A DNA stretch of 64,000 nucleotides from Pseudoalteromonas piscicida (GTDB lineage: Bacteria > Pseudomonadota > Gammaproteobacteria > Enterobacterales > Alteromonadaceae): positions 2,272,501 to 2,336,500 of the forward strand of contig NZ_CP011924.1 of assembly GCF_000238315.3 (NCBI RefSeq), in the 5' to 3' direction. A program made the translations under genes and the position numbers. The notes under the pieces were generated by a model that was not told the DNA's origin, did no database searches, and saw only the letters and a program-made list of their open reading frames with translations. This document shows positions 27,296-35,195 of this stretch, piece after piece (within the stretch, counting starts at the first letter, position 1; each line of letters begins with the position of its first letter).

Positions 27296-28152
27296 TGGAT
27301 AAGCACGTCCATCTCACAATCAAACTCTTCTTTAATGCTAGCAACCACCTCATCCGCAACCTGGTGCGCTCGCATCAGCGGCATATCGTCATCAAGCTCC
27401 AGATGCAGTTGAATAAATTTGATTTTGCCACCTTGCCTGGTACGCAAATCATGTACTCCGTAAACGTCCTCATGACTCGACGCAATAAGTATGATCTGTG
27501 CTTTTTCTTCGTCTGGCAGCTCTTTATCCATTAAGTGCGCAGCGCTTTCCTTGGCAATATCCCAACTGTTATAAAGTAAATACATCGCCACCAAAATACC
27601 AAAAATCGGATCGGCATAACCTACGCCGTAAAAGTTAAGCAATACCGCTAGGAGCACAGCAAGGTTTAATAAAATGTCGCCCTTATAATGCAACGAGTCG
27701 GCCTTAATGGCGATGGACTGCGTGCGTTTAACCACTTGATATTGCACCGCAACCACCAACAAAATACACACTATCGCAAATAAACTCACCCACACACCAA
27801 ACAACGAATGTGGAATTTGGGTTGGATTGATAATTCGCTCTACACCATGAAAAGCCAATAAACTCGCAGAGCCCGCGATAAAGGCCGCTTGCCCAAGCCC
27901 AGCTAATGCTTCTGCCTTTCCATGACCAAATCGATGATCATCGTCCGCAGGACGTAGTGCATAGCTCAGCACAAAGAAATTCATTAAAGAGGCACTAATA
28001 TCAAGCAGCGAATCAGTTAAAGAGCCGAGCATAGCGGCACTCCCTGAATACAGCCAAGCCCAACACTTAGCTGCGATCATCAATCCCACCATTATGATGG
28101 TAAAGACACTCGAAAACCTAACCCAAAACTCATAGCTGCGACCCACTGGCAC
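27247..28152 (-). CDS. fieF: Cation diffusion facilitator FieF
   Basis: This 301-aa CDF transporter matches FieF/YiiP, a proton-coupled Zn(II)/Fe(II) exporter of the inner membrane. Six membrane helices are followed by a cytoplasmic metal-binding domain. The transport site residues are in LTDSLLDISAS (helix 2) and LHYKGDILLN (helix 5). DDDHRFGHGKAEALAGL and GVHDLRTRQGGKIKFIQLHLE are family blocks. The frame opens with GTG at 28152; a second GTG at 28146 has GAGG five bases upstream and may be the real start. It neighbours the Cpx operon as in enterobacteria, but converges on it. Confidence 0.9.
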   Translation of the reverse strand: MPVGRSYEFWVRFSSVFTIIMVGLMIAAKCWAWLYSGSAAMLGSLTDSLLDISASLMNFFVLSYALRPADDDHRFGHGKAEALAGLGQAAFIAGSASLLAFHGVERIINPTQIPHSLFGVWVSLFAIVCILLVVAVQYQVVKRTQSIAIKADSLHYKGDILLNLAVLLAVLLNFYGVGYADPIFGILVAMYLLYNSWDIAKESAAHLMDKELPDEEKAQIILIASSHEDVYGVHDLRTRQGGKIKFIQLHLELDDDMPLMRAHQVADEVVASIKEEFDCEMDVLIHQDPVSLALSNSSVNA

Positions 28153-28423
28153 CTCATTTTTTCATGTTATTTAATCTGACGTTTGGATAACTAACCTAAA
28201 TCTCTAATTAGTCGTCAAACCACTCGCAAAATGCCACAGCATCGCGATGCTGTTATATTACAGGGTAATGCTTTGAAATGAAAAACAGATTACGGTTGTA
28301 TAGATTTTCACAACAGTCGTACTTTAAAAACTGGCTAATACCTTTCACTCTATCAAGCGCAGCACATATAAATTTCGACAAGTATCAGCTATACTGCCGG
28401 GCAAAATTTAATTGAGGCCTATC

Positions 28424-28888
28424 ATGTTAGATATCGTTTTATACCAACCCGAGATCCCGCCTAATACAGGCAATATTATTCGTTTGTGTGCCAATACAGG
28501 GTATTCACTACACCTGATAGAGCCGCTAGGGTTTGAATGGGATGATAAACGAGTAAGACGTGCAGGCCTTGATTATCATGAATTTAGCGAAGTAGAGCGC
28601 CACCCAAACTTTGAAGCATACTTAGCAAAACGAAGCCCAAAGCGAGTATTTGCTTGCACGACAAAAGGTACCAAGTACCATCATGAAGTTACCTATGAAG
28701 CTGGTGACTGTTTACTGTTTGGCCCTGAAACTCGAGGTTTGCCAGAAGACATTATTTTTTCACTGCCTGAGCCTCAGCGAGTCCGCATTCCAATGCGCCC
28801 TGATAGCCGCAGTATGAACCTATCTAATGCTGTTTCCGTTTTTGTTTATGAGTCTTGGCGACAACTGGGATTTGCTGGCGCAAAGTAA
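28424..28888 (+). CDS. trmL: tRNA (cytidine/uridine-34 2'-O)-methyltransferase TrmL
   Basis: The 154-aa SPOUT methyltransferase matches TrmL (YibK, 157 aa in E. coli), which methylates the wobble ribose of tRNA-Leu. Family blocks include [20 protein letters not shown] at the N terminus, [11 protein letters not shown] near residue 99 and [19 protein letters not shown] near 122, which form the trefoil-knot SAM site. The ATG at 28424 has GAGG upstream and is chosen over the longer frame from 28412. Confidence 0.93.
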   Translation: MLDIVLYQPEIPPNTGNIIRLCANTGYSLHLIEPLGFEWDDKRVRRAGLDYHEFSEVERHPNFEAYLAKRSPKRVFACTTKGTKYHHEVTYEAGDCLLFGPETRGLPEDIIFSLPEPQRVRIPMRPDSRSMNLSNAVSVFVYESWRQLGFAGAK

Positions 28889-28936
28889 AAATAGCGCCTA
28901 TCCTCTGCTGCATAGGAGCAAACTTGAGGCACAAAA

Positions 28937-28956
28937 AAGGCGCCTTACGACGCCTT
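28937..28956 (-). terminator. Intrinsic terminator of the CBS-protein gene
   Basis: AAGGCG-CCTTACGA-CGCCTT forms a hairpin followed on the - strand by six T. It ends the gene at 28992-29585 and may also stop trmL readthrough. Confidence 0.7.
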
Positions 28957-28991
28957 GCTAACTTTAATTTACATTAACTATAGGAATTCTT

Positions 28992-29585
28992 TTAAATTTC
29001 TGCGTGGTGCAATATCGTACCAACAATATCACTGAATTTATTTGCCGGTTTCATTGAATTTACTGCACGTCCACAGGCTTTCATCATATCGATCAGGTCA
29101 AAATAACCAACTGGATGCTGAGTCACTTCATCAATAACAAGTAAAAACTCAAAGCCACCTTCTTCCATTGTTTTAAGCACATTGCCAACCACAGTTTGGC
29201 TAGTTTGTTTTAAGGTGATTTGACGAAGATCTGATAGTGGGATCATGACATCATTGACGTTTAAATCACGTCTTGTACAACGGCGTCTTTCTGCAATACT
29301 CAACACGTAGCGACTGCCAATTCTTGCATTAGAGATCATACCAACAAGCTTTTCTTTGCTATCAACGACAAAGCTTGCTCTGCGGTGCGTTTTGTCCAGC
29401 ACTAACGTAGCTTCATCTATGCTACTGTTTTCATCAATATGCTGCATAGGTGCCAAATGTAGATTGTGCATTAGGCAATGTGCTGGGGCTTGCTCAAGGT
29501 TGTCAGTGTTACAAGCTGGGAAGTTATTTTCAGCAAGTTCATAATTTGCAACAGGTTGAGTTTTCAATACTGTGTAAGTGTTCAT
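28992..29585 (-). CDS. CBS-domain pair protein of unknown function
   Basis: This 197-aa protein is mostly a tandem CBS pair, which usually binds adenosine nucleotides. CBS1 covers about residues 50-95 (SSIDEATLVLDKTHRRASFV, then KLVGMISNARIG) and CBS2 about 110-170 (TVVGNVLKTMEEGGFEFLLV, then HPVGYFDLIDMM). There is no enzymatic or membrane domain. A strong ribosome binding site (GAGGTGATCT) precedes the ATG. Partner and ligand are unknown. It is monocistronic with its own terminator. Confidence 0.75.
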   Translation of the reverse strand: MNTYTVLKTQPVANYELAENNFPACNTDNLEQAPAHCLMHNLHLAPMQHIDENSSIDEATLVLDKTHRRASFVVDSKEKLVGMISNARIGSRYVLSIAERRRCTRRDLNVNDVMIPLSDLRQITLKQTSQTVVGNVLKTMEEGGFEFLLVIDEVTQHPVGYFDLIDMMKACGRAVNSMKPANKFSDIVGTILHHAEI

Positions 29586-29632
29586 AGATCACCTCTATCT
29601 TTAAAATTAATTAAGCACGGAAAAGGACTAAA

Positions 29633-29908
29633 TTAATTTGCGACAGGTGGTGCTCTAATAGACTCGCATACTGAGTTTGAATAAGAATAGGTGGGTTGTG
29701 ATTGCGCTACGATAAAGCTACTAGCAACCACGAAACGATGAGTTGTTGATACAACGCAATCATCTAAGTCAGGGCTGGAATTCGAATTGTCTAGGTCGAC
29801 AACGATAGGTGCGATTGAAAGCGTGGTATCACATTTAGCAGCATCGGCCGTTGACACTGTCAACAGACTCAACATACAAAATGTAATCATCCAACGAACT
29901 AACCGCAT
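29633..29908 (-). CDS. Small exported protein of unknown function
   Basis: The 91-aa frame begins with a convincing signal peptide (MRLVRWMITFCMLSLLTVST, cleavage probably after ADA). The short mature part is rich in Ser, Val and Pro, with three cysteines that could form disulfides. I do not recognise the family. It precedes the CBS gene by 47 bp in the same direction and might be co-transcribed. The ribosome binding site is weak, so the gene is supported mainly by its signal peptide. Confidence 0.45.
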   Translation of the reverse strand: MRLVRWMITFCMLSLLTVSTADAAKCDTTLSIAPIVVDLDNSNSSPDLDDCVVSTTHRFVVASSFIVAQSQPTYSYSNSVCESIRAPPVAN

Positions 29909-30146
29909 AGTATTCTCACTTCTACTGCCTTACTTTGAGTGTATGGGCAGTTTCTTGCGTTTACAAGTATTATTTCTAATCTATTTACTAAGCTTCTAAA
30001 TATACTAAGGTTAATTTTCATACGCACATTCAGGCACTGTGTGAGCTGAGATGAATTGTTACTAATCTCCTATTTGTAGCCCGCCATTTAGCGTTATACT
30101 AACGCCAACATTTTTGATATGTGCCTTAAATCAAAAGAATTAAACC

Positions 30147-30309
30147 ATACCAATTTTCTTAATTAAGGTGATCTACTTTGAGGCGAGAAAATCTTGTCGA
30201 TAACCAGGTGAAAATTTTGCTATTTGGTTGTTCTAAATGAGAAATTTTTAACGCAGTTAGCGTCAGATTTGCTCCTTCAAATTGCGCAAGTATTAAGACT
30301 AATTGGTAT
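30147..30309. repeat. 163-bp MITE-like element with terminal inverted repeats
   Basis: The element begins ATACCAATT and ends AATTGGTAT, a 9-bp perfect terminal inverted repeat. Inside the left end is TTAATTAAG and inside the right end CTT-like ATTAAGACT, extending the symmetry. There is no open frame of note. From memory, similar ATACCAATT-bounded blocks are common between genes in Pseudoalteromonas; this could not be checked. It lies upstream of cysZ, ending 19 bp before its GTG, and so holds part of its leader. Confidence 0.65.
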
Positions 30310-30327
30310 TACAACACGAGGTGTACA

Positions 30328-31053
30328 GTGCAACTATCACGCGGTATCGAGTACTTTATTGCCGGCTTTTCTTTGATCACCCAAAAAGGGTTAAAACGTT
30401 TTGTATTTATTCCTTTAACAATCAATGTACTGCTATTTGGTGCATCACTCTTTTTTCTTTACGACTGGCTGACTCAAGGATTTACTTATCTCAACGGATT
30501 ATTACCAGATTGGCTCAGTTGGCTGGAATGGCTAATGTGGCCAATTGCTATCTTAGTGATACTTTTCAGTTATAGTATGATTTTCACGGTGATAACCAAC
30601 TTTATTGCCGCGCCTTTCAATGGCTTACTCTCCGAAAAAGTGGAACTTTACCTGACCAACCAACACATCAATGATGATAAGCTAATTGATACCATAAAAG
30701 ATGTGCCGCGAATGTTGGGTAGAGAATGGACCAAACTCTGCTATTACCTTCCACGTGCACTTGGCTTTTTCATCTTACTTTGGATACTGCCTATCGTTGG
30801 GCAAATTTTATGGATTATGTTTACGTGTTGGATGTACAGTGTGCAATATAATGATTACCCGTTTGATAACCATAAAATTCATTTCAAGCAAATGAAAGAC
30901 GATTTGAAGAGTAAACAAGGGCTGTCTTATGGCTTTGGCTTTGCGGTGTTTGTACTGACCTCAATCCCATTTGTTAACCTCATCGTGATGCCCGTTGCCG
31001 TTTGTGGCGCCACTAAATTATGGGTAGAGAACTATCGTCAGCAATATCGCTAA
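30328..31053 (+). CDS. cysZ: Sulfate transporter CysZ
   Basis: This 241-aa membrane protein matches CysZ (EI24 family, 253 aa in E. coli), a sulfate channel that feeds cysteine synthesis. It has four hydrophobic segments with hemipenetrating helices; SRGIEYFIAGFSLITQKGLK at the N terminus, NFIAAPFNGLLSEKVE near residue 92 and the WENYR-like C terminus (KLWVENYRQQYR) are family blocks. The start is GTG at 30328 with AGGTG upstream. Its leader overlaps the end of the 163-bp repeat. Confidence 0.9.
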   Translation: MQLSRGIEYFIAGFSLITQKGLKRFVFIPLTINVLLFGASLFFLYDWLTQGFTYLNGLLPDWLSWLEWLMWPIAILVILFSYSMIFTVITNFIAAPFNGLLSEKVELYLTNQHINDDKLIDTIKDVPRMLGREWTKLCYYLPRALGFFILLWILPIVGQILWIMFTCWMYSVQYNDYPFDNHKIHFKQMKDDLKSKQGLSYGFGFAVFVLTSIPFVNLIVMPVAVCGATKLWVENYRQQYR

Positions 31054-31131
31054 GACGCTCGTATGACTGACATCTAGCTGTCAAAAACTCATGCTTTACT
31101 TACTTTTTTGCAAGTATTCAGCGGAGTCGCT

Positions 31132-32349
31132 ATGCGCCTAACATTAGGCCTTATCTGGTTAACGGTATTTTTAACGGGGTGCCAGGCAACAAAACAGTTT
31201 GATGTCGGTACACGGCCTCAATTTTTAGTCTCGCAACTTCCAGATGGTGAGCTTAAAGAAAAGCTTGCAAGCTGTTTAGATAAACCAATCAAGCGCACAC
31301 GTTTTTCCATAGGACATCGCGGTGCGCCACTTTTATACCCTGAGCACACCAAAGAATCATATATAGCCGCCGCAAAAATGGGAGCTGGAACGCTCGAATG
31401 TGATGTTACTTTTACGAAAGACAAGACCTTAGTTTGCCGCCATGCGCAATGTGACCTTCATGCAACAACCGATATCTTGTTACAGCCTAAGCTTGCTAGC
31501 AAGTGTAGACAACCCTTCACCCCAGCGGATCCAGACTCCGGTAAACTTGCGTCTGCTCAATGCTGTACCTCAGACATTACCTTAGCAGAATTCAAGCAAC
31601 TAAAAGGAAAAATGGATGGTGTGAATACTCAAGCAACCACAGTAGCAGAGTTTGTCAAAGGCACTCCCAATTGGCGTACAGATCTTTATGCCAGTTCTGG
31701 AACCTTAATGACCCACAGCGAAAGCATTGCTTTATTTAAGCAACTTGGTGTAAATATGACTCCTGAGTTAAAAATGCCAGAAGTGCCAATGCCCTTTAAT
31801 GGGTTAAGCCAAAGTCAGCTCGCGCAAAAAATGTTGGACGAATATACTGAGCACAATGTCCCCCCATCTCAAGTTTTTCCACAATCCTTTTCGTACCAAG
31901 ATATTCAGTACTGGATAAAACAGGCGCCAGAGTTTGCAAACCATGCCGTATTTCTTGATGGTAGAGAAGCTGGCGAACATTTTGATATTAACAAACCAAG
32001 TACTTGGCAACCGTCAATGGAAGACTTAGTCAAAAATAAGGTAAAAATTATCGCCCCACCAATTTGGATGTTAATTAGCGAAGATAAAAATGGCGATATC
32101 ATTCCATCGCAGTACGCCCTAGCCGCTAAACGCGCAGGATTAAAGATAGTTGCTTGGTCTTTAGAGCGCTCAGGCCCTTTAGCGAACGGCGGCGGTTGGT
32201 ATTATCAATCTGTAAAAAACGCTGTTAAGCATGATGGCGATATACTTAGGGTGTTGGACATATTGGCAAAACAAGTTGACGTAGTTGCAGTATTTAGTGA
32301 CTGGCCTGCGACTACCAGCTTTTACGCCAGCTGCATGGGAATTGAATGA
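31132..32349 (+). CDS. Glycerophosphodiester phosphodiesterase lipoprotein
   Basis: The 405-aa product has a lipoprotein signal ending FLTGC and a GDPD TIM-barrel domain. SIGHRGAPLLYPEHTKESY near residue 60 holds the catalytic His-Arg and metal-binding Glu. GAGTLECDVTFTKDKTLVCRH near 84 holds the second metal site and catalytic His. The domain carries a cysteine-rich insertion. It should hydrolyse glycerophosphodiesters to glycerol-3-phosphate and an alcohol in the envelope. The ATG at 31132 is chosen for its GGAG site and complete signal. Confidence 0.82.
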   Translation: MRLTLGLIWLTVFLTGCQATKQFDVGTRPQFLVSQLPDGELKEKLASCLDKPIKRTRFSIGHRGAPLLYPEHTKESYIAAAKMGAGTLECDVTFTKDKTLVCRHAQCDLHATTDILLQPKLASKCRQPFTPADPDSGKLASAQCCTSDITLAEFKQLKGKMDGVNTQATTVAEFVKGTPNWRTDLYASSGTLMTHSESIALFKQLGVNMTPELKMPEVPMPFNGLSQSQLAQKMLDEYTEHNVPPSQVFPQSFSYQDIQYWIKQAPEFANHAVFLDGREAGEHFDINKPSTWQPSMEDLVKNKVKIIAPPIWMLISEDKNGDIIPSQYALAAKRAGLKIVAWSLERSGPLANGGGWYYQSVKNAVKHDGDILRVLDILAKQVDVVAVFSDWPATTSFYASCMGIE

Positions 32350-32421
32350 TAGGCTAATAAGATTTATGGCTTAGTGTGGGTAAAACCCGCACTAAGCTAA
32401 GATTTACAAATGCCAGAAAGC

Positions 32422-32449
32422 AAAAAACCTCGCGATTGCGAGGTTTTTT
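32422..32449. terminator. Bidirectional intrinsic terminator
   Basis: AACCTCGC-GATT-GCGAGGTT is flanked by A6 and T6. It ends the tRNA operon on the - strand and the GDPD gene on the + strand. Confidence 0.85.
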
Positions 32450-32455
32450 AAAGGA

Positions 32456-32531
32456 TGGTGCCCAGAGGCGGAATCGAACCACCGACACGAGGATTTTCAA
32501 TCCTCTGCTCTACCGACTGAGCTATCTGGGC
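32456..32531 (-). tRNA. tRNA-Phe (GAA), last in array
   Basis: A 76-nt cloverleaf on the - strand has acceptor GCCCAGA/TCTGGGC, anticodon loop TTGAAAA (GAA), GGTTCGATTCC T-arm and encoded CCA. It is the promoter-distal gene of the array. Confidence 0.95.
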
Positions 32532-32603
32532 AAATCTTTTTTAGTATCTGAATAACTTACTAACTAAGCTATCCAGAAAACACAGGCTAACGCCTAAATA
32601 AAG

Positions 32604-32679
<76 letters not shown>

Positions 32680-32691
32680 ACACTAAATTAT

Positions 32692-32767
32692 TGGTGCCCA
32701 GAGGCGGAATCGAACCACCGACACGAGGATTTTCAATCCTCTGCTCTACCGACTGAGCTATCTGGGC
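32692..32767 (-). tRNA. tRNA-Phe (GAA), middle copy
   Basis: It is identical to the copy at 32456-32531 (76 nt, anticodon GAA, CCA encoded). Confidence 0.95.
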
Positions 32768-32797
32768 AAATCTTTTTTAGTATCTGAATCCTAAAAG

Positions 32798-32846
32798 GGA
32801 TTTTCAATACAACTCCAAGCAGCTCTACCGAATGAGCTATCTGGGC
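32798..32846 (-). pseudogene. Decayed tRNA-Phe remnant
   Basis: The 5' acceptor strand, a near-complete D arm and the anticodon-loop core (TTGAAAA) of tRNA-Phe survive, but the anticodon stem no longer matches and the variable loop, T arm and 3' acceptor with CCA are gone. The sequence after it (TTTTTTAG, TATCTGAAT) matches the spacer after the intact Phe copies. It cannot fold as a tRNA. Confidence 0.8.
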
Positions 32847-32918
32847 AAATCTTTTTTATTCTCTAAATAACTTAATAACTAAGCTATCTATAATACACAG
32901 GCTGACGCCTAAATTAAA

Positions 32919-32994
<76 letters not shown>

Positions 32995-33057
32995 ACACTA
33001 ATTCGTGTACCATGCAGTTTCTGCATGCACCACATTGCTAATGCAATGATTTTAATC

Positions 33058-33133
33058 TGGTGCCCAGAGGCGGAATCGAACCACCGACACGAGGATTTTC
33101 AATCCTCTGCTCTACCGACTGAGCTATCTGGGC
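33058..33133 (-). tRNA. tRNA-Phe (GAA), promoter-proximal copy
   Basis: It is identical to the other two Phe copies. A promoter with -35 and -10 boxes lies just upstream at 33143-33171. Confidence 0.95.
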
Positions 33134-33142
33134 GTGCGGCGT

Positions 33143-33171
33143 ATTAAACGGGTTTTGCGGTTCTAAGTCAA
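33143..33171 (-). promoter_or_regulatory. Promoter of the tRNA array
   Basis: On the - strand TTGACT (33171-33166), a 17-bp spacer and TTTAAT (33148-33143) form a sigma70 promoter. The GC-rich bases after the -10 (ACGCCGCAC) look like the discriminator of stringently controlled stable-RNA promoters. Confidence 0.7.
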
Positions 33172-33439
33172 CCCTTTTTTTAAATACATTTATCGTTTGC
33201 ACAGTTTTCAGACAAAGCGGTTAAAATACCGCTTTTTCGCTGAAAAAACACCCGGCTAACCATGTTTTACTGTATTTAACGGCTGATATCTATGAAGCAG
33301 GCAAACCACTTTAGACCTACAACAAAGAAAAAGGCACCACTTAAGAGAAATATGTGCTTAAAGGAATAAAATAGAATGGCGATACATATTCTATCTCATT
33401 CCTATAGCGAAGCTCGGCAACAAGGTTTATCAATCCTGT
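33172..33439. other. Intergenic region with one hairpin
   Basis: No gene is visible. A terminator-like hairpin, AAAGCGG-N8-CCGCTTT followed by TT, lies at 33214-33237 on the + strand, with no known + transcript leading to it. Confidence 0.5.
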
Positions 33440-34929
33440 TTAGAGATTGTCTTTATGTTGCGCTTCAAATCTTTGTTGCATGACCAGTATCGCTTTTTCT
33501 ACCGCTTGCTTTGCATTACTCGTATCGCCGTTTGTTACCGCTAATATCGCTATGTTCTTTTCTGGCAACACTAAGTTGTCTAGATAGAAGGTCCCAGTAA
33601 AGCCATTGTGATGAAAGCTACTGTTGTTTGGAGTAAGGATCCAGCCTAAGCCATACTCTGGGCTAACCGGTGTGAGCAGTCGCGTATATGAATTAGCACC
33701 AATCAAATTATCACCACCTCTGGCGCCCGCGAGATAAGCACGTAAATAGTATGACAGATCGGTCAAGGTCGTACTGACTAACCCAGCAGGTCCAACAACG
33801 TTTGGTAGATCGACCCTATCGGCCGGTGTTATTGGATGCCATTGCCCTTCTCGCATCTGATGACCACTCGGCTGTCCTTCTGGATCTCCATAGCTAGCAG
33901 GCCCAAATCCAATATTTTCCATTCCAAGAGGAATGAATACCTCTTGCTTCACTAACGCTTCCCATGATTGCCCTGTCACACGCTCCAACATATGCCCTGC
34001 AACAACATAACCTGCGTTACTATATAGATAGGTTCCTTGAGTCACTTCTGGTTGCGTCGTTAACGCCTCTTGAGTCCAGGCATATCTTTGCTCGACCATG
34101 CCACGTTGATCTAAATGCCACTTACCAGAATACATGGAGTCAAGATCACGCTTTAAGCCCGAAGCCATCGAAAGCAGTGCAGTTAGGGCCTGTTGACCTT
34201 TGCTGTTTGATTTTTGTTCTTCTGAGTGTGTTTTGGTCGCGACGCTCGACTTGCCGCCTAGTAATCTAGGCAAAAGTTGAGCAACAATGAACAAAGCGCA
34301 CTCAGGTGAACCCAAAGGGCAGCGCTTGATTGGCATTTCTACTGTGTTATCGCCTGACTCACATAGAATAAGACTCACATAGAATAACTATGCTACGCCG
34401 GCTCTGCCTTGTATAAATACCAATCAAACTGCTGCAAAAACAAACTTGAAAGATCAACAGGCCCTAGTGTAACAGACTCAAATTCAGGGTTAATTTTTCC
34501 GATTAACTCAGGAAAAACATCACTCACCCGACTGTCAAATCGAATTAACCCCTGCTCAACCAAACGAGCAGCAACGGTTGCTGTCATAGACTTACTGAAC
34601 GAACCAATCGACCACTTATCAAGTTTGGTGACCAGAGCTTGCCCTGTGCTCACTCGCACACCAGCTACATCAAGCTCAATCAACTCATCCCCATAAACGA
34701 TAAACCCGCCAAGTGCGGGCATAGCAAACTCAGCCCGGATTGCTTCCAGTTGTTCGTTGAGTAGCCCGTCTCCCACCTTGCCATAGGGCGGCGGAGTGAC
34801 GGCTACGTCTTCGCTAGCGCTATTTTCAATAGCAATAGAATTGTCACTGTTATTACAGCCAGTTAGTAAGGCGCAGCCCAGCAGTGTGATAAGCCAACCA
34901 AACGCCAGCCGACTTTGACGTAGAAACAT
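33440..34929 (-). pseudogene. Beta-lactamase-fold serine hydrolase lipoprotein, MITE-disrupted
   Basis: The N-terminal part (34929 to 34467) has a lipoprotein signal (LLTGC) and the SxxK motif in GSFSKSMTA near residue 109, then reads ESVTL and enters inserted DNA, ending at a TAG at 34393. The C-terminal part has YxN (YSNAGYVVAG) and the HxG-like HHNGFTG of class C beta-lactamase/D-peptidase enzymes. Removing 34186-34464 and one flanking TA joins ESVTL directly to TALLSMASGL, giving the family motif VTLxxLLSMxSGL and one 402-codon frame. So the gene was intact before a single insertion. The original product was probably a periplasmic peptidase or esterase; antibiotic hydrolysis is not implied. 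Confidence 0.9.
34186..34464. mobile_element. 279-bp MITE with TA target duplication
   Basis: The ends are GGGCCTGTTGACCTTT and, on the other strand, GGGCCTGTTGATCTTT, a 16-bp terminal inverted repeat with one mismatch, and looser similarity beyond. TA flanks both ends (34184-34185, 34465-34466), as after insertion by IS630/mariner-type transposases. The interior has a direct repeat of GACTCACATAGAATAA and the palindrome GCCTAGATTACTAGGC, and encodes no transposase. It is non-autonomous and would need a transposase from elsewhere in the genome. Confidence 0.88.
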
Positions 34930-35195
34930 GAGATATCCTTATAAGTATTAGGTTGAACGAATACTACTTTATAAAAACGTTACGTAAAATTTAATTTTTA
35001 TTAAAGTTTAATGCTTTACACATCGCAGGCGTGGTTAAAATTATCGAGATAACAACCTGATTATTTTAAGATTTAAAACAATCAAGTGTTCTCAGTGTAT
35101 TGCCACTATTGATTGAAAAACGAGAGGTAAAAACTTGCCGAAGGTGATAGGATTGCTACAACTAATAAGTATAAATAATTCTTTCAGGATTAAGC

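Noticed and set aside
34393..34470. Native C terminus of the short beta-lactamase-like protein
   Set aside because: The last residues after ESVTL are encoded by the MITE, as shown by the matching inverted end at 34186 and the restored frame after removal.
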